Positions 38,001 to 46,893 of a stretch of DNA of 64,000 nt are shown here, in pieces. The notes below the pieces were generated by a model. It worked only from the letters and a program-made list of their open reading frames with translations, was not told the DNA's origin and searched no databases. Source of the stretch: Apus apus (Eukaryota; Chordata; Aves; Apodiformes; Apodidae); the NCBI RefSeq assembly GCF_020740795.1, contig NC_067293.1, forward strand, positions 20,464,378 to 20,528,377. The letters are read 5' to 3'. The number at the start of each line of letters is the position of its first letter. Position 1 is the stretch's first letter. A program made the position numbers and the translations under genes.

Positions 38001-40148
38001 GGCAGGAAGGGAGGGAATGCAGAGGACTGAGCTGCATCCCCTCAGATGTGTCCCCAAACATGGTTGTCTTTCTCTGTTGCTGCTGCTCAACCCATTCCAG
38101 CCATCTCAGGAGCATAGTGTAGCCTTAGCAGTGCCATGTCCCAGACGTCTTTTCTTCCAGATGAGCTCTGTAAATCTGAACCAAATGGCTGCACAGAAGG
38201 AGACGGGAGTTCTCTCTGTTAACTGTCCTATTTCACCTAAGCCAGTGGTGAAAGCTCAGCTCATCAAGCCAGAATTCTTGATCTCATTCCCAGTCCCAAG
38301 CTGGTCCCTGTGAAATTAATGGATCATCTTTGCTTTGATAATAATTCCCTGCCTGGGTTGTAAGGTCCTATATGTAGTTAGGAGACACAGACAACAAAGT
38401 AATTTGTATTCTCTGCCCCAGGCACAGGTTTGGCTCAGCACGATGATTCCTCTGATGAGCTGGAATTTTCTGCTTGTGACCCAGAAGGACCAAAGCATGA
38501 CATGGTACCTGAAACAGATGCCGTTTTTGAACCATCCAGCAGCTTATTTTTTGGTGAGGATCAGGAAGACTGGGACTTGTTCAGCGAGATCACAGCCTGC
38601 TACCAAAGCAAAGCCCAGAAGAATGCCAGTGCAGACAGCTATGAGCTCCTGGAAGAGGAGGGCTCCTTCTGCTCCATTGGCTCCATCCGCTCCCTCAGCC
38701 CGGCCAGGGACCGGTGCTCCTCAGAGCCCAGCGTTTGCCTCAGCTCCCAGCTGCCCATCCAGAGCCACGAGCCAGTGGCCCGCCAGTCCAGCTGCGATGC
38801 CACCATCATGGGCAACCACACAGACTGCTTCCACAGGCTCAAGCAGCTGCAGGTGGAGAGCCAGAAGCTGATTGATGAAGCCCTAAGCCCTGGGGCTAAT
38901 AAGGCCCAGCAGAACTTGTGGCAGTCACCTCAGACCAGCTCTAGGCTGAAGAAACTCAGCCTTCAGAAGTCCAGCCAGTCCAACAGGTCCAGCTTCTCTA
39001 GCCTGTCCTCTACCACCACCTCCCCATCTGCCTCCTCACTCAGCTCCTTAGACAGTGCTTTCTCCTACTGCTCCGAGTCATCAGCCATTAGTCCCACAGA
39101 CGTCTCATCCCTGCCCTTCATGTTTGGTACATCTGCCAGTCTTCACGCTCTGTCCCCCAAGATTGCCACGAGGTCCCTGAAAGAGTGGCACAAGTCCTTC
39201 ATGTCTCCTGTGCCTTTACAAGCGTGTGACCTGGACAGTTTCCATGAGTGTGACCCCAAGGCTGTAGAGAACAGCCATTGCCTTGGGGAGATGTCAAGCT
39301 TTCCATCTGTCAGCAGAGCTGCCGTGGGGAGCCCGCCAACTGACATTGACTGGAAGGGTGAGGAGAGAGTAGACTGGAGATGTGAGGGCAACCCCAGCCC
39401 AGGGCTCATCAGCCAGGATTGTACCAAAGAGCTTGAACAAAGCCCTGAGCTCTGTGCTGCCAGCCCAGCTGGTAAAAAATCCCCAGAGATCAGCCCCCAG
39501 CAGCACCAGGAGAACGCAGTGAAGAACATCGAAATCAAAAGCATCGCTGCTTCCCCTCCAAGCCAGGAAAGCCTGAAGCGAACCAAGATAACTTTTTATG
39601 TGGCCCCCAATAAAGAAAGCTCTTGGGGGTGTCCAGTGGAAGAGGATGAGGAGAGACCCATGGACGATGCCAGCAGCAATGGAGAACAGAGCCTGCCCAA
39701 GAGCTTGCAGACCGTGAGAGTCCACATCCCCCAGACAGTTTTCTATGGGCAGAACACCCCCCTTGTCCTGCAGTCCATCTCCAGGTGCCACCACCACAAA
39801 CCAGTGGCCCTGTCCCCGCAGGCAGAGCCCAGAGGAAGCCCCCAAAGCACCTCCACTCCCGAGGAGCTGGAGGGCGAGGCAGTGGGAAGGGCGCAGGCGC
39901 CAGCCCACAGCAAGGGCTTCCACACCCTCAGCCACACCATCCGGATCATCCTCCCTGCCGCCGTCCGGAGCACTGTCAGCGAGTACTTCAGGCACGATGA
40001 CACCAACAGCTGTCCCGCCGCTGAGGTGGAAGCAGTGGAGAAGGAGCTGCTGCGGAGCAGGGTGGAGTGGCTCAGGAGCCAGCCCCAGGCAGGGCTGTCC
40101 CCAGAGGAGCCCAACACCACGGCCTGTGCCCAAGAGACCTTTGTCTAG
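22962..40148 (+). CDS. ARHGAP20-like: ARHGAP20-like Rho GTPase-activating protein (14 coding exons)
   Basis: The protein should switch Rho-family GTPases off by stimulating GTP hydrolysis. The 14 exons, all bounded by GT/AG, join without a frame break into 1110 residues (human ARHGAP20 is about 1190). In order: a basic N-terminus (VQRRRSTPS), a PH domain at about 45-150, a Ras-association domain at about 157-275, a RhoGAP domain at about 327-515 with the arginine finger in GIFR at R360, and a Ser-rich tail of about 570 residues. The tail keeps an ARHGAP20-type CSSEPS...SSCDA module (about 633-691) and an SFSSLSS...SSLDSAFS block (about 725-769). I chose the ATG at 22962 because the upstream exon ATG is out of frame. 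TAGAP was excluded because it lacks PH and RA domains. Its neighbour is an FDX1-type gene, convergent as at human ARHGAP20-FDX1, but the third gene is MSN, so this may be a paralogue rather than the orthologue of human ARHGAP20. Confidence 0.9.
23455..23829 (-). mobile_element. CR1 LINE, antisense in intron
   Basis: On the + strand it starts with the complement of the CR1 tail ('catagaatcacggaaaggtt'), then 'ccttaaagatcatctagttc', 'agggatggagcttccacatc' and 'ccctgggcaacctgtgccag'. It extends to an approximate 5' truncation near 'ttctcttctccaggctgagc'. It belongs to the same subfamily as the copies at 28.7-29.7 and 57.8 kb. Confidence 0.93.
25702..25872 (+). CDS. ARHGAP20-like: ARHGAP20-like coding exon 2 (start of PH domain)
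   Basis: The polypyrimidine acceptor ttccccttccag precedes the exon and a gtaaga donor follows. It encodes residues 23-80. [20 protein letters not shown] followed by [12 protein letters not shown] is the first half of a PH domain of the ARHGAP20 type, where human has a QERHLFLFNDLFVVAK-like run. The phase is 2 on both sides. Confidence 0.93.
26456..26605 (+). CDS. ARHGAP20-like: ARHGAP20-like coding exon 3 (PH domain)
   Basis: This exon encodes residues 80-130. [19 protein letters not shown] and [15 protein letters not shown] are the central strands of the PH domain and match the human ARHGAP20 pattern (FVLGWPTVNFVATF). The acceptor is ttgaattgcag and the donor gtatct. The 150 bases join the next exon in phase 2. 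Confidence 0.94.
28117..28158 (+). CDS. ARHGAP20-like: ARHGAP20-like coding exon 4 (PH C-terminal helix)
   Basis: This 42-base exon was found by frame and splice sites (tatcttcag / gtaagt). It encodes [14 protein letters not shown], the C-terminal helix of the PH domain with its near-invariant tryptophan (RWL). It is too short to appear as an open frame of its own. Confidence 0.93.
28745..29685 (+). mobile_element. CR1 LINE with part of ORF2 (reverse transcriptase)
   Basis: This is the longest CR1 in the window, about 940 bp, in the sense orientation. Its 5' part still reads as CR1 reverse-transcriptase sequence, including an FADNTKL segment (FADDTKL-like catalytic motif with Asp changed to Asn), but stops and frameshifts break it. 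The 3' part has 'gttgcccagggaagctgtgg', 'gatgatctttaaggtccttt'-like text and a 'ttctatgattctgtgattct' tail. It lies in the intron between the PH and RA exons and is dead by sequence. Confidence 0.95.
29837..29921 (+). CDS. ARHGAP20-like: ARHGAP20-like coding exon 5 (PH to RA junction)
   Basis: It encodes residues 144-172. [13 protein letters not shown] ends the PH region, then [15 protein letters not shown] begins the Ras-association domain. The acceptor gactttcag and donor gtaagt are strong. The exon ends in phase 0. Confidence 0.94.
30737..30814 (+). CDS. ARHGAP20-like: ARHGAP20-like coding exon 6 (RA domain)
   Basis: These 26 codons lie between tttctag and gtaagt: [20 protein letters not shown] and then LQVGLP. 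This is the beta strand and helix of a ubiquitin-like RA fold and matches the human ITVMNSDTANEV-type segment. Both ends are phase 0. Confidence 0.94.
31412..31478 (+). CDS. ARHGAP20-like: ARHGAP20-like coding exon 7 (RA domain)
   Basis: It encodes [20 protein letters not shown] followed by LIG. The YPLIGHE junction across the next intron is a strong ARHGAP20 family signature. The donor is gtaaga and the exon ends in phase 1. Confidence 0.95.
32521..32709 (+). CDS. ARHGAP20-like: ARHGAP20-like coding exon 8 (end of RA domain)
   Basis: It encodes residues 221-284: [14 protein letters not shown], an acidic/Asn-rich loop, then [17 protein letters not shown]. The last block closely matches the human LPREMQCQFILKP-type segment. 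The acceptor is tttgctcgacag and the donor AGAG|gtaggg. Confidence 0.94.
32970..33222 (+). mobile_element. CR1 LINE (sense), left arm of an inverted pair
   Basis: It carries 'ggttcagattagatattaga', 'aacaggctgccatccctgga', 'cttgaggatcttgaaagtct' and the tail 'gattctgtgattctgtgag'. It lies in the intron between exons 8 and 9 and faces a second CR1 in the opposite orientation a few bases away. Confidence 0.92.
33250..33652 (-). mobile_element. CR1 LINE (antisense), right arm of an inverted pair
   Basis: This is the complement of a CR1 3' region: 'gttggaaaagatctctaaga', 'ctctctagggatggtgactc', 'agcccgtgccagggtctgac' and 'taatatccagtctaaacctc'. An A-rich insertion ('gagaaaacaaaacaaaacca') interrupts it near 33310. 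The two arms are visibly related, so the pre-mRNA could fold into a long hairpin. Confidence 0.92.
33767..33942 (+). CDS. ARHGAP20-like: ARHGAP20-like coding exon 9 (linker, start of RhoGAP)
   Basis: It encodes residues 284-342: a basic linker ([20 protein letters not shown]), a Ser/Pro stretch, then [20 protein letters not shown], the opening of the RhoGAP domain. RRRSIINWAF in human ARHGAP20 is the counterpart of KKSLIDWAL. The exon is GC-richer than its neighbours. Confidence 0.94.
34470..34631 (+). CDS. ARHGAP20-like: ARHGAP20-like coding exon 10 (RhoGAP arginine finger)
   Basis: These 54 codons lie between tctcttag and gtatgt. [20 protein letters not shown] contains the arginine finger (GIF-R, R360), so the GAP should be catalytically competent. 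It is followed by [19 protein letters not shown], typical of the family. Confidence 0.96.
35256..35381 (-). mobile_element. CR1 LINE fragment, antisense
   Basis: The complement of a CR1 tail ('tcatagaatcatagggtggc') is followed by 'ccagttccaacccccctgca' and 'agagccacatccagcctgcc'. It is a short, 5'-truncated copy in the intron between exons 10 and 11. Confidence 0.92.
35892..36001 (+). CDS. ARHGAP20-like: ARHGAP20-like coding exon 11 (RhoGAP)
   Basis: [19 protein letters not shown] is the conserved KxFLRxLP-type segment of RhoGAP domains, here as in ARHGAP20 (DFLRNIPGS). The acceptor is tttaattcag; the donor AAAAG|gttcgt is weaker than most in this gene. The exon ends in phase 2. Confidence 0.94.
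36937..37126 (+). CDS. ARHGAP20-like: ARHGAP20-like coding exon 12 (RhoGAP)
   Basis: It encodes [20 protein letters not shown], then [18 protein letters not shown]. The second block holds the RhoGAP N-x-x-L-A-x-x-x-x-P signature, which includes the conserved Asn and Pro of the fold. The acceptor is ctgaatag and the donor gtagcc. Confidence 0.96.
37730..37847 (+). CDS. ARHGAP20-like: ARHGAP20-like coding exon 13 (end of RhoGAP)
   Basis: [20 protein letters not shown] followed by [13 protein letters not shown] closes the GAP domain and matches the LIQFLIENCLRIFGEEI-type end of human ARHGAP20. It ends in phase 1 at CTGG|gtgagt. Confidence 0.95.
38422..40148 (+). CDS. ARHGAP20-like: ARHGAP20-like terminal coding exon 14 (Ser-rich tail)
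   Basis: A single 1.7-kb exon encodes residues 536-1110 and the stop TAG at 40146-40148. Visible parts are an acidic start, one RCSSEPS...RQSSCDA...QKLIDEAL module, a Ser-rich block ([20 protein letters not shown]), and three short hydrophobic strands of similar form: [18 protein letters not shown] (about 966) and [10 protein letters not shown] (about 1041). A charged helix-like end ([16 protein letters not shown]) follows. The tail is probably a binding and phosphorylation platform, and no catalytic motif is seen in it. The many long antisense frames across it are shadows of GC-rich coding sequence. Confidence 0.95.
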
Positions 40149-42112
40149 GGCAATGGACGGGGGAGAACTGGGTATTTTTTGTGTGTATATGCAGCAGAAA
40201 ATATTCTGTAAGATACGATCAGGGTGTGAAGAATCTGCCGGGCTGCATGGAGCAGTAAGTGTAAAGTGACAGTAATGTGTATGTAATGTTGAGGTTTAAC
40301 ATTCATTTTGGGGAGGGGGCAAGGGGTTATTTTGGTTTTTCTTTAAGCCCTTTTTCTACAGAAGACACTTCACTGGCTGAGTGTCTCAGGGGCTGATTGC
40401 CACCAGGCTCCATCTGTGAATTAGTTGACCTGTACAGGGTCTGACTCCATTTCTTTTTGAAGTGGAAAAGGAGAAACTCTGCTTTATTTTCTCCAGTCAG
40501 CTGCTGCTGTGTCTGGATGACTGGAGAACTGGGACAGCTCATGCTCCATCAGAATTAGTTCTGGAGCACAGAATCCTCCAGTATTCCCTGTTCATCACCA
40601 TTATTCACACAAAGGAAGACCCTTCACCTCCAGCTCAGCAGTCACTGCTGCTTCCCTCTGCCCATCTTTTGTCCTGCACTGGTCTAGCTCACCACCTGCC
40701 TTCATCATCATTAGAGCTCCAGAAACCCCAAATAGAACCCAGAGCCCAAAGCCCAGCTTTCACTGACAGGTGGCACATTTTAATCCCAAGATTGCTTTTC
40801 CCTCCATTACTCATGTATTGATTCTCTTCTCAGCTCTCCCCCATAGATAACATTTGACAGAGCCACAGTGACCATAAAGGACTTCAGCACTGTCACTTTT
40901 GCAGGGCTATGGCCATTTTCTTTTTTTTTTTTATGTTCTCTGGGAGTAGCTGGTCCTTTTAGTCCCAGTTAAAGGTGACATTATATTTCTGTAAATGATG
41001 GTGACATTTCAGAAGGCCCTTTCCAGATGCAGTGTGGATGGGGCAACTAATGAAATTCCTAGTCATGCTGAGAGGGACTTAAGCAGGATTTGGTTTTAGC
41101 ATGAGGTCAAGGAGTTGTGGAAGTTGTCAAGAATGTTAAGTGGATGGTGAAGCAAAGCTCGAGCTGGCCAGAAAGTTGTCAGACAGTCCATGAGCTGAGA
41201 ATATCCAGGCTGATGCTGCCTCAGAGAAGTACTGAGTTCCCACTCAGCAAAGTGCAAGTCACAGAGTGCTCCGGCAGGGTGAAGGCTGGAGAAGTGCCAG
41301 GCACAGATGGGGCCAACAGGTGGCTTGTGGTGCTCCACTGAAGAGCTACAACTACTAGATTCCTGGAGCATCCCTGTGCTTCCACCCAAGGCACTGCTCA
41401 GAAGCACCACAGTCATAATGGGACTTGCTTAGAGGGTTGTGATGCTGGCAGATGAGCTCCTGAAAGAGCCAAGAACACCATGTTTGACAGGCGTACAGAA
41501 AACGGTGGGAAAAGTCTCAAAGGTAAAGAGGTTTAGGATGTTTCATTTGAAAGTTACGTGAGAGTTTTTCTAAGGTGGTTTCTCTCAGAGAGATGCTCTT
41601 TTTACTCAATTAACAGTGAATGAGTGAAAGACAAGAGAAATTCATTAATCCTAATGATTATGAGGAAGCTCATGTGGAGTAAGTGCCCCCTGCAAGTTGC
41701 TGTCTGCAAACAGCCCTACCTGGAGCTGCTCAACCCCAGCCCCGTTCAGAGCTTGCACAGGGGGGGCGATCCCCCCTCTGTGAAACCATCCAGTTGGCAT
41801 CAGATGCCTCCACTCATCTGCCCACTGCCAAGTTCACACCATCAAATACCAGGGCAGGGCAGGGAAGCCCAGAGACCACTCTCCAAGATGTATAGTTTTA
41901 TCTGTTCTATGCAGGGTATTTAACTCTGAGATATGGCACTCTCTGTCCCAGATCACCTTGGTGGCCCTTGTATGATGAAAGGTGTATATAATCATAATAC
42001 AAACCACCCCCCATCCTTTCCCTCACACAGGAACACTCACAAGCCATTCACAGTCTTTTTTTCCAGAGCTACAGTTGTAACTATTCCAATAAAAAAACCA
42101 CACAAATTTGTC
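40149..42112 (+). other. ARHGAP20-like: 3' UTR of the ARHGAP20-like gene
   Basis: The region lacks coding potential and ends with a canonical polyadenylation signal at 42088. A T-run lies near 40920. The length of about 2 kb is inferred from the signal, not from transcript data. Confidence 0.6.
42088..42093 (+). terminator. ARHGAP20-like: Polyadenylation signal AATAAA
   Basis: The hexamer aataaa is followed within 30 bases by T/G-rich sequence (tttgtcactgtggtctggtg), the usual downstream element. It is the best candidate for the main 3' end of the ARHGAP20-like transcript. Confidence 0.6.
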
Positions 42113-43799
42113 ACTGTGGTCTGGTGATCCCCTTTCATTCCCTTGATCCAACTTCCCTCTCCTCTGGTGGCATTTGCAGAACACCAACCAGTGAGGAACA
42201 CATGGGCTGTCCCCAGGGCTGCAAGGAGCGCCCCTCAGCAAACCAGCTTAGGCATTGCTCCTGCTTGGGTCTTAGGAAGGAGAAACAGCACTAAATATTA
42301 TGTGAAAAGTCTGTCTGTACTTGGAAGAGAGATGATTCTGTATTCTAAACATGCTAATGGATTGTAAACTGGCTCAGTGGCTGGGCTGGTCTCAAACAAG
42401 GGGGGACTTGGACCAAATGCTGAGTAAGAGCTGATTATTTGCATCACATAAAAGAATTATGAGCAAGTTGGAAAGAAATTAGTTTATAGAAACCTTAGGA
42501 GAGGCAGAGCAAAACACATTTTCCTCTTCTCAGCTTAGACTGCCTAATATGGGCACTTTTCCCTGGATAGTTGCTCCAACCCAGCTGGCATGGGAATGGA
42601 AATCCACAGCACTCCTTTTCCATGTGCCCAGGCAATTACGCCATCCCCAGTGTCCAGCCTGCTGGAAACCAAGATGCTCCCCACATTTTGGCACCCAATC
42701 CTCAATGTACTAAGTTAGCAGAAGTGCACCACTTTCCTCCAGGCCATCAAAATACATATAGCAAATTAGGAATAGAATTCCTAGGGACAGCAGACTAGGA
42801 AACCTGTGAGCTGTGTCCCATCCAGCACCCTCCAGGTGTAGCTGAGGAACGGATAAGTGCCTGAATGTCATACCCCATCTCTAAACCTCCCAAATCCTGG
42901 CCATAAAGACAGAAAGTTCCTGGAACTTCTGCCTTCTGCTGAAAGTAATGCCAAAGTGCTGCTTTTAATCCCAGGAAACTCAAGACCACAAGTATAAATA
43001 GGCCAAAACATTAATTCTGACTTAATTCTTGTGAGAGCACCTTGCTTTCCTGTCAGTGCCTAGCAGGAGCCACCCAGCAGTAGGTCACCATGTCACCCAG
43101 GGCTGTGGCTCACCCTGCACTCCCTCAGCAGCTCGTGAGTGTGGGGTCAGTGCTCCCATTGCCACGGGTGTCACAGCATGGAGGTGGGTGGGAAGCAGCT
43201 GAGGAGCCAAGGGAAAGATGGAGTGATCTTTGCTTTCCTGGAAAGATGGAAGGCACAACTGCTTCAGCTTTGTCTTCCTTGTAAATGTGTTTTGTTCATC
43301 TTCTCTCATGTGGGGGAGTCTCAGTACCAGCACTCCTGAAAAGTCCAAGACAACTATAAAACCTTCAAGTCAGGACCCTTTCCTGAGCAGGAGAGAACCC
43401 CACCCTCCCAGTAATTGCCCCTGACACCTGCTGAGTATGTGCCTTAGGGTGCTGCTAATGTCATTTTTGTGGCCACACATCCAACTGCTGCCAAAATTCC
43501 CCTCTCAAAACTCCCAAGTGGGATGTGCCCCACTCCAAGACACAGATACGTATTTGGAAGTCACACAGCACCCAGCTTGCTCACAGTAAGAAGTACCAAA
43601 TCCAGACAGTTGGATTTCTGCCCCTGAAGGGCCACATTTTCCCTCAATATACAGTCCTTGGACACAAATAGGTTTCCCTTCTCTCTCCCTGCCCTTTTCC
43701 ACATCAAAAGGAGAGATTTATTCCAAGTTTGCCTGGCCCTACTTGATGCCCCACTTGACACAGTCACTTGGGAAGATGTGTTGTGTCATGTCATCCAGG

Positions 43800-44335
43800 A
43801 AGCCAGAAGCCTTTAAGGGAGGTTCTAGTGAGACCACATCAGGACTATTGTGTCCAGTACTGGGCTCCCCAGTTCAAGAGGGACAGGGATATAATGGAAG
43901 GAGCCCAATGGAGGCCACAAGGATGATGAAGGGGACACCTGCATTACAAGGAAAGGCTGAAAGACCTGGGGCTATTTAGTCTTGAGAAGAGGAGACTAAG
44001 AGGGAACCTGTCAATGTCTACAAATATCTGCAGGGTGGGTGTCAGGAATGGGCCAGTCTCTGTTCAGTGGTGCCTGTGACAGGATGAGGGGAAACGGCAC
44101 CAAGTGACAACACAGGAAGTTCCACCTCAACATGAGGAGAAACTTCTTTACTGTGAGGGTGATGGAGCCCTGGGACAGGCTGCCAGAGAGGCTGTGGAGT
44201 CTCCTTCTCTGGAGACTTTCAAGACCCATCTGGATGTGATTCTGTGTGACCTGCTCTAGGTGATCCTTCTCTGGCAGGGAGGTTGGACTTGATCTTCAGA
44301 GGTCTCTTCCAACCCCTATGATTCTACAATTCATG
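43800..44335 (+). mobile_element. CR1 LINE, about 535 bp
   Basis: It starts in late ORF2-derived text ('tgtccagtactgggctcccc'), then 'gaagttccacctcaacatga', 'ggctgtggagtctccttctc', 'gaggtctcttccaaccccta' and a 'tgattctacaattcatgac' tail. The same 3' subfamily occurs at 5.6 and 17.9 kb. Confidence 0.94.
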
Positions 44336-44699
44336 ACCTGCATCCAGTATAGATGAAGGCCAGACAAGCCCAGCTCCTTTGCCTTGAGGAGACAATGAAT
44401 CATGGACTTCAGTCTCCTCTCATTTCTGCTTGACATGTGTGATTTCACCCCTTATCCCACAGGCTGGCAGAAATCATGATGGAATTGCCAGTGGGGACAC
44501 ACAATACACACCCTCCCCTATCCTCTGCGCCTCTGTGCAGACTCCTCTCTAGCCCAGGGCACTCTGAGAAGCACATACACCTGCAACAAGAGCAGTGGGC
44601 CAGGGCATCTGCCACTGTCCTTGGTGCAATGTTGTAGGATTGTCACATGAAGAACCAGAGAGAAAGCCAAAGCCTTTATAGAGGGGTCATCCACAGGAT

Positions 44700-45010
44700 G
44701 TCACTTCACCCCTCACGGCCCCTGGGCCACCCTGAGCAGGGCCGGGCTGAGGCAGCAGCATCGCTGCCCTGAGGGACAGTGCGGAGGTACCGGGAGATGG
44801 GCAGCAGGGACTGCGGGGGAGAGGGAGGGGAGAGGGACGGGAGCAGGGAGGGAGGCAGGCGGGGCTGCAGCTGCCTCCTCCCGGCCCCTCGGGTCGCGCT
44901 GAGCTGCGGACGTTCCGCGGGCTCCTCCTCGCGTCCAGCGGCTCCATGCACACACCCCCCGGCACCCCCGGCCCCTGCAAAGCCCCCTGACCCTGCAGAG
45001 CCTCCGACTC
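44700..45010. other. Orphan CpG-rich segment
   Basis: About 300 bp of GC-rich, CpG-containing sequence lies between two gene 3' ends, where no promoter is expected. Open frames on both strands are Pro/Arg/Gly-rich and look like composition artefacts. It could be an orphan CpG island, the promoter of an unannotated non-coding RNA, or the remains of a retrocopy from a GC-rich first exon. Confidence 0.5.
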
Positions 45011-46124
45011 GATGATCAATGCTGGGAATTGAAGATCTGGGAGATCATGTTCTTATTCCGATGCACTTCTCCAGGGGCCTCCTGGCCTCCAAACCCAGCA
45101 CAAACACAGGTCAAAAGCAGCAGGATTTGGGCAGGGGGGCAAAACTCCAGAAGGAGGAAGGCAGAGTTACAGGGGGGTCCTCAACAAAATTATGTAATAC
45201 ACTTGCAGTGACCCTGACCTTTGAATGGTCCTTTCCACTCATTTGGCACTAGGATGCTTGAACTTGGAGTTTCCAGCTGTTTCCAAACCCAAAGAAGCAC
45301 GTGTGCAGCTGAAGCTGTTCACACTCCCCTCAGCTCCAGCATTTGGTCTAATGTAAGATAATACCTTTGTGTACAAAATGTTTTTATAATCTGGTACTAT
45401 TGTCCAGACTAGAATCTATCTAATCAGGTACTAATGTCACACCTCAACTTGCAGGATTTCCTTCATTTGATGTATTGCCAATTAGCATCAACATTTAATT
45501 ACTGATTCAGGTATTGGTGGGGGCTGAGATTACGAACAGAGACACACTTTTCCTCACCCTTCCACAAGCTCAACCTCAGTCAAACCCAACTCTCCTCCAC
45601 CCCATTTTCCTGCCTCAACATCCCTTGTTTACACCAGTCCTTCTCAATCCCTTCAGTGAGGGAGGAGGTGTCACAGGAGGTCAAGTTAAGTGCCTAACTC
45701 TTTCTGACAGTCCTGGTTTCCTATTAATTTACTTCCATTGCTCCTGGTTTCTTAATTGCTATCTCTGCTCAAGTGCTGAGCCTCCAGGGGCTACAACTCC
45801 CTCAGGGTTGTCCCCTAGTGTGTGTTGTCCATGGGCTGCAGTCCCCCCAGAGGTATGCTTGGGACAGAGCACCTCCTTCCATGGCTGGGTCACCAACACT
45901 GTCCCCTTCCATCTGACTCCTTCACTCCCTCCTCCCACATCAGCTCCCACATCTCCTTTTGTGCATGTTCCTTGTGCCTCCTACAGCTGTCATTCTTTCT
46001 TAAATATATTTGAGCACAAGTGCTACATGCTCCTCTCACTTATTGAACTTCTGGTTTTCAAAAGGGGATTTTTACACTGGTTCATTCTATTCCAACCATG
46101 ATCATGTTCCCAGAAAAGTGAATC

Positions 46125-46772
46125 TCACATCTAAAAGCCTGGTTTTATTTTATGGGTATGGTAGTACAGCAATGGGAAAAAGTAATATTTGGAGAATTTA
46201 GCAGATTATGGCACATTACAATTCAGTGACATGTAACATCTCAAATTCATAGAAAGTGGCTCCCTCTGATAGCAAATGTCAGCACTCAAATGATTATCAG
46301 TATGTTCTTGCTAACCAGACAGCCTGGATCACCAAGCCAACCAGCACACTGTCTTGCATTTGGAACAGCTCTCTCTCCTCAAGCTTCCCAAATTGGGAAA
46401 AAAAAATATTCTGCTCTACAGTTAAAGAACCAAACCTTGCAAATTTCCCAGCAGTTACCTAGAATAGCAGAATTCCTTAAATTTCAAAGGAGAGGTGAGT
46501 CACATACAGCTTAGATGTTTACTGTCACCTGCCAAAACGTGAAGCCATACACTTCAGTCCAGACGCATTCAGCAGAGCACTTAGGCTCTTAGCTTTAACT
46601 TTCACTTGCTAAAGACCTTAACATTAAGTTTGGTTTAAATAAGAGATTTGCTGAACAGGCTTTATACTGACCAAGACCTCAACAGTCTACTGCAGCCAGC
46701 CACAGAAAGCAACAGTGTTAACCAAGAGCCACACTAAAATGAGGACAGGATTCATACAGGAGTCAGTTCCAG
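46125..46772 (-). other. FDX1-like: 3' UTR of the FDX1-like gene
   Basis: This is non-coding sequence between the stop codon at 46773-46775 and a reverse-strand AATAAA at 46144-46149 ('tttatt' on the + strand). The length is inferred from the signal only. Confidence 0.45.
46144..46149 (-). terminator. FDX1-like: Polyadenylation signal AATAAA (reverse strand)
   Basis: 'tttatt' on the + strand reads AATAAA on the - strand, about 625 bases after the ferredoxin stop codon. It is the nearest canonical hexamer I noticed, and a variant signal could be used instead. Confidence 0.45.
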
Positions 46773-46893
46773 TTACTGTTTGCTTTGCTTTCCAACCTCC
46801 ATCTGGTTCCTGATGTCTGACACATCCATGGGGACACGCACTGTCAGACCATCCATTGACTTCTTAACACACACCTGGCAGCCAAGGCGAGAC
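46773..46893 (-). CDS. FDX1-like: FDX1-like last coding exon
   Basis: The acceptor is ttctcag and the first base completes a Thr codon. It encodes [20 protein letters not shown], then [19 protein letters not shown] and TAA. It contains the fourth cluster cysteine and the C-terminal strand (MDGLTVRVP). The tail differs from the DARQSIDVGK-type end of FDX1. Confidence 0.94.

Larger units (their letters stand above)
42113..46124. other. Interval between the convergent 3' ends of ARHGAP20-like and FDX1-like
   Basis: It holds a CR1 at 43.8-44.3 kb and a CpG-rich segment at 44.7-45.0 kb. No exon with family similarity was recognised. The two flanking genes point toward each other, so this interval should contain no promoter for either. 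Confidence 0.55.

Noticed and set aside
39294-40133. 279-codon open frame on the - strand inside the last RhoGAP exon
   Set aside because: It is entirely antisense to a well-supported coding exon, with no domain and no splice context; a GC-rich coding shadow.
22962-40148. TAGAP as identity of the RhoGAP gene
   Set aside because: TAGAP has no PH and RA domains; both are encoded here in exons joined in frame.
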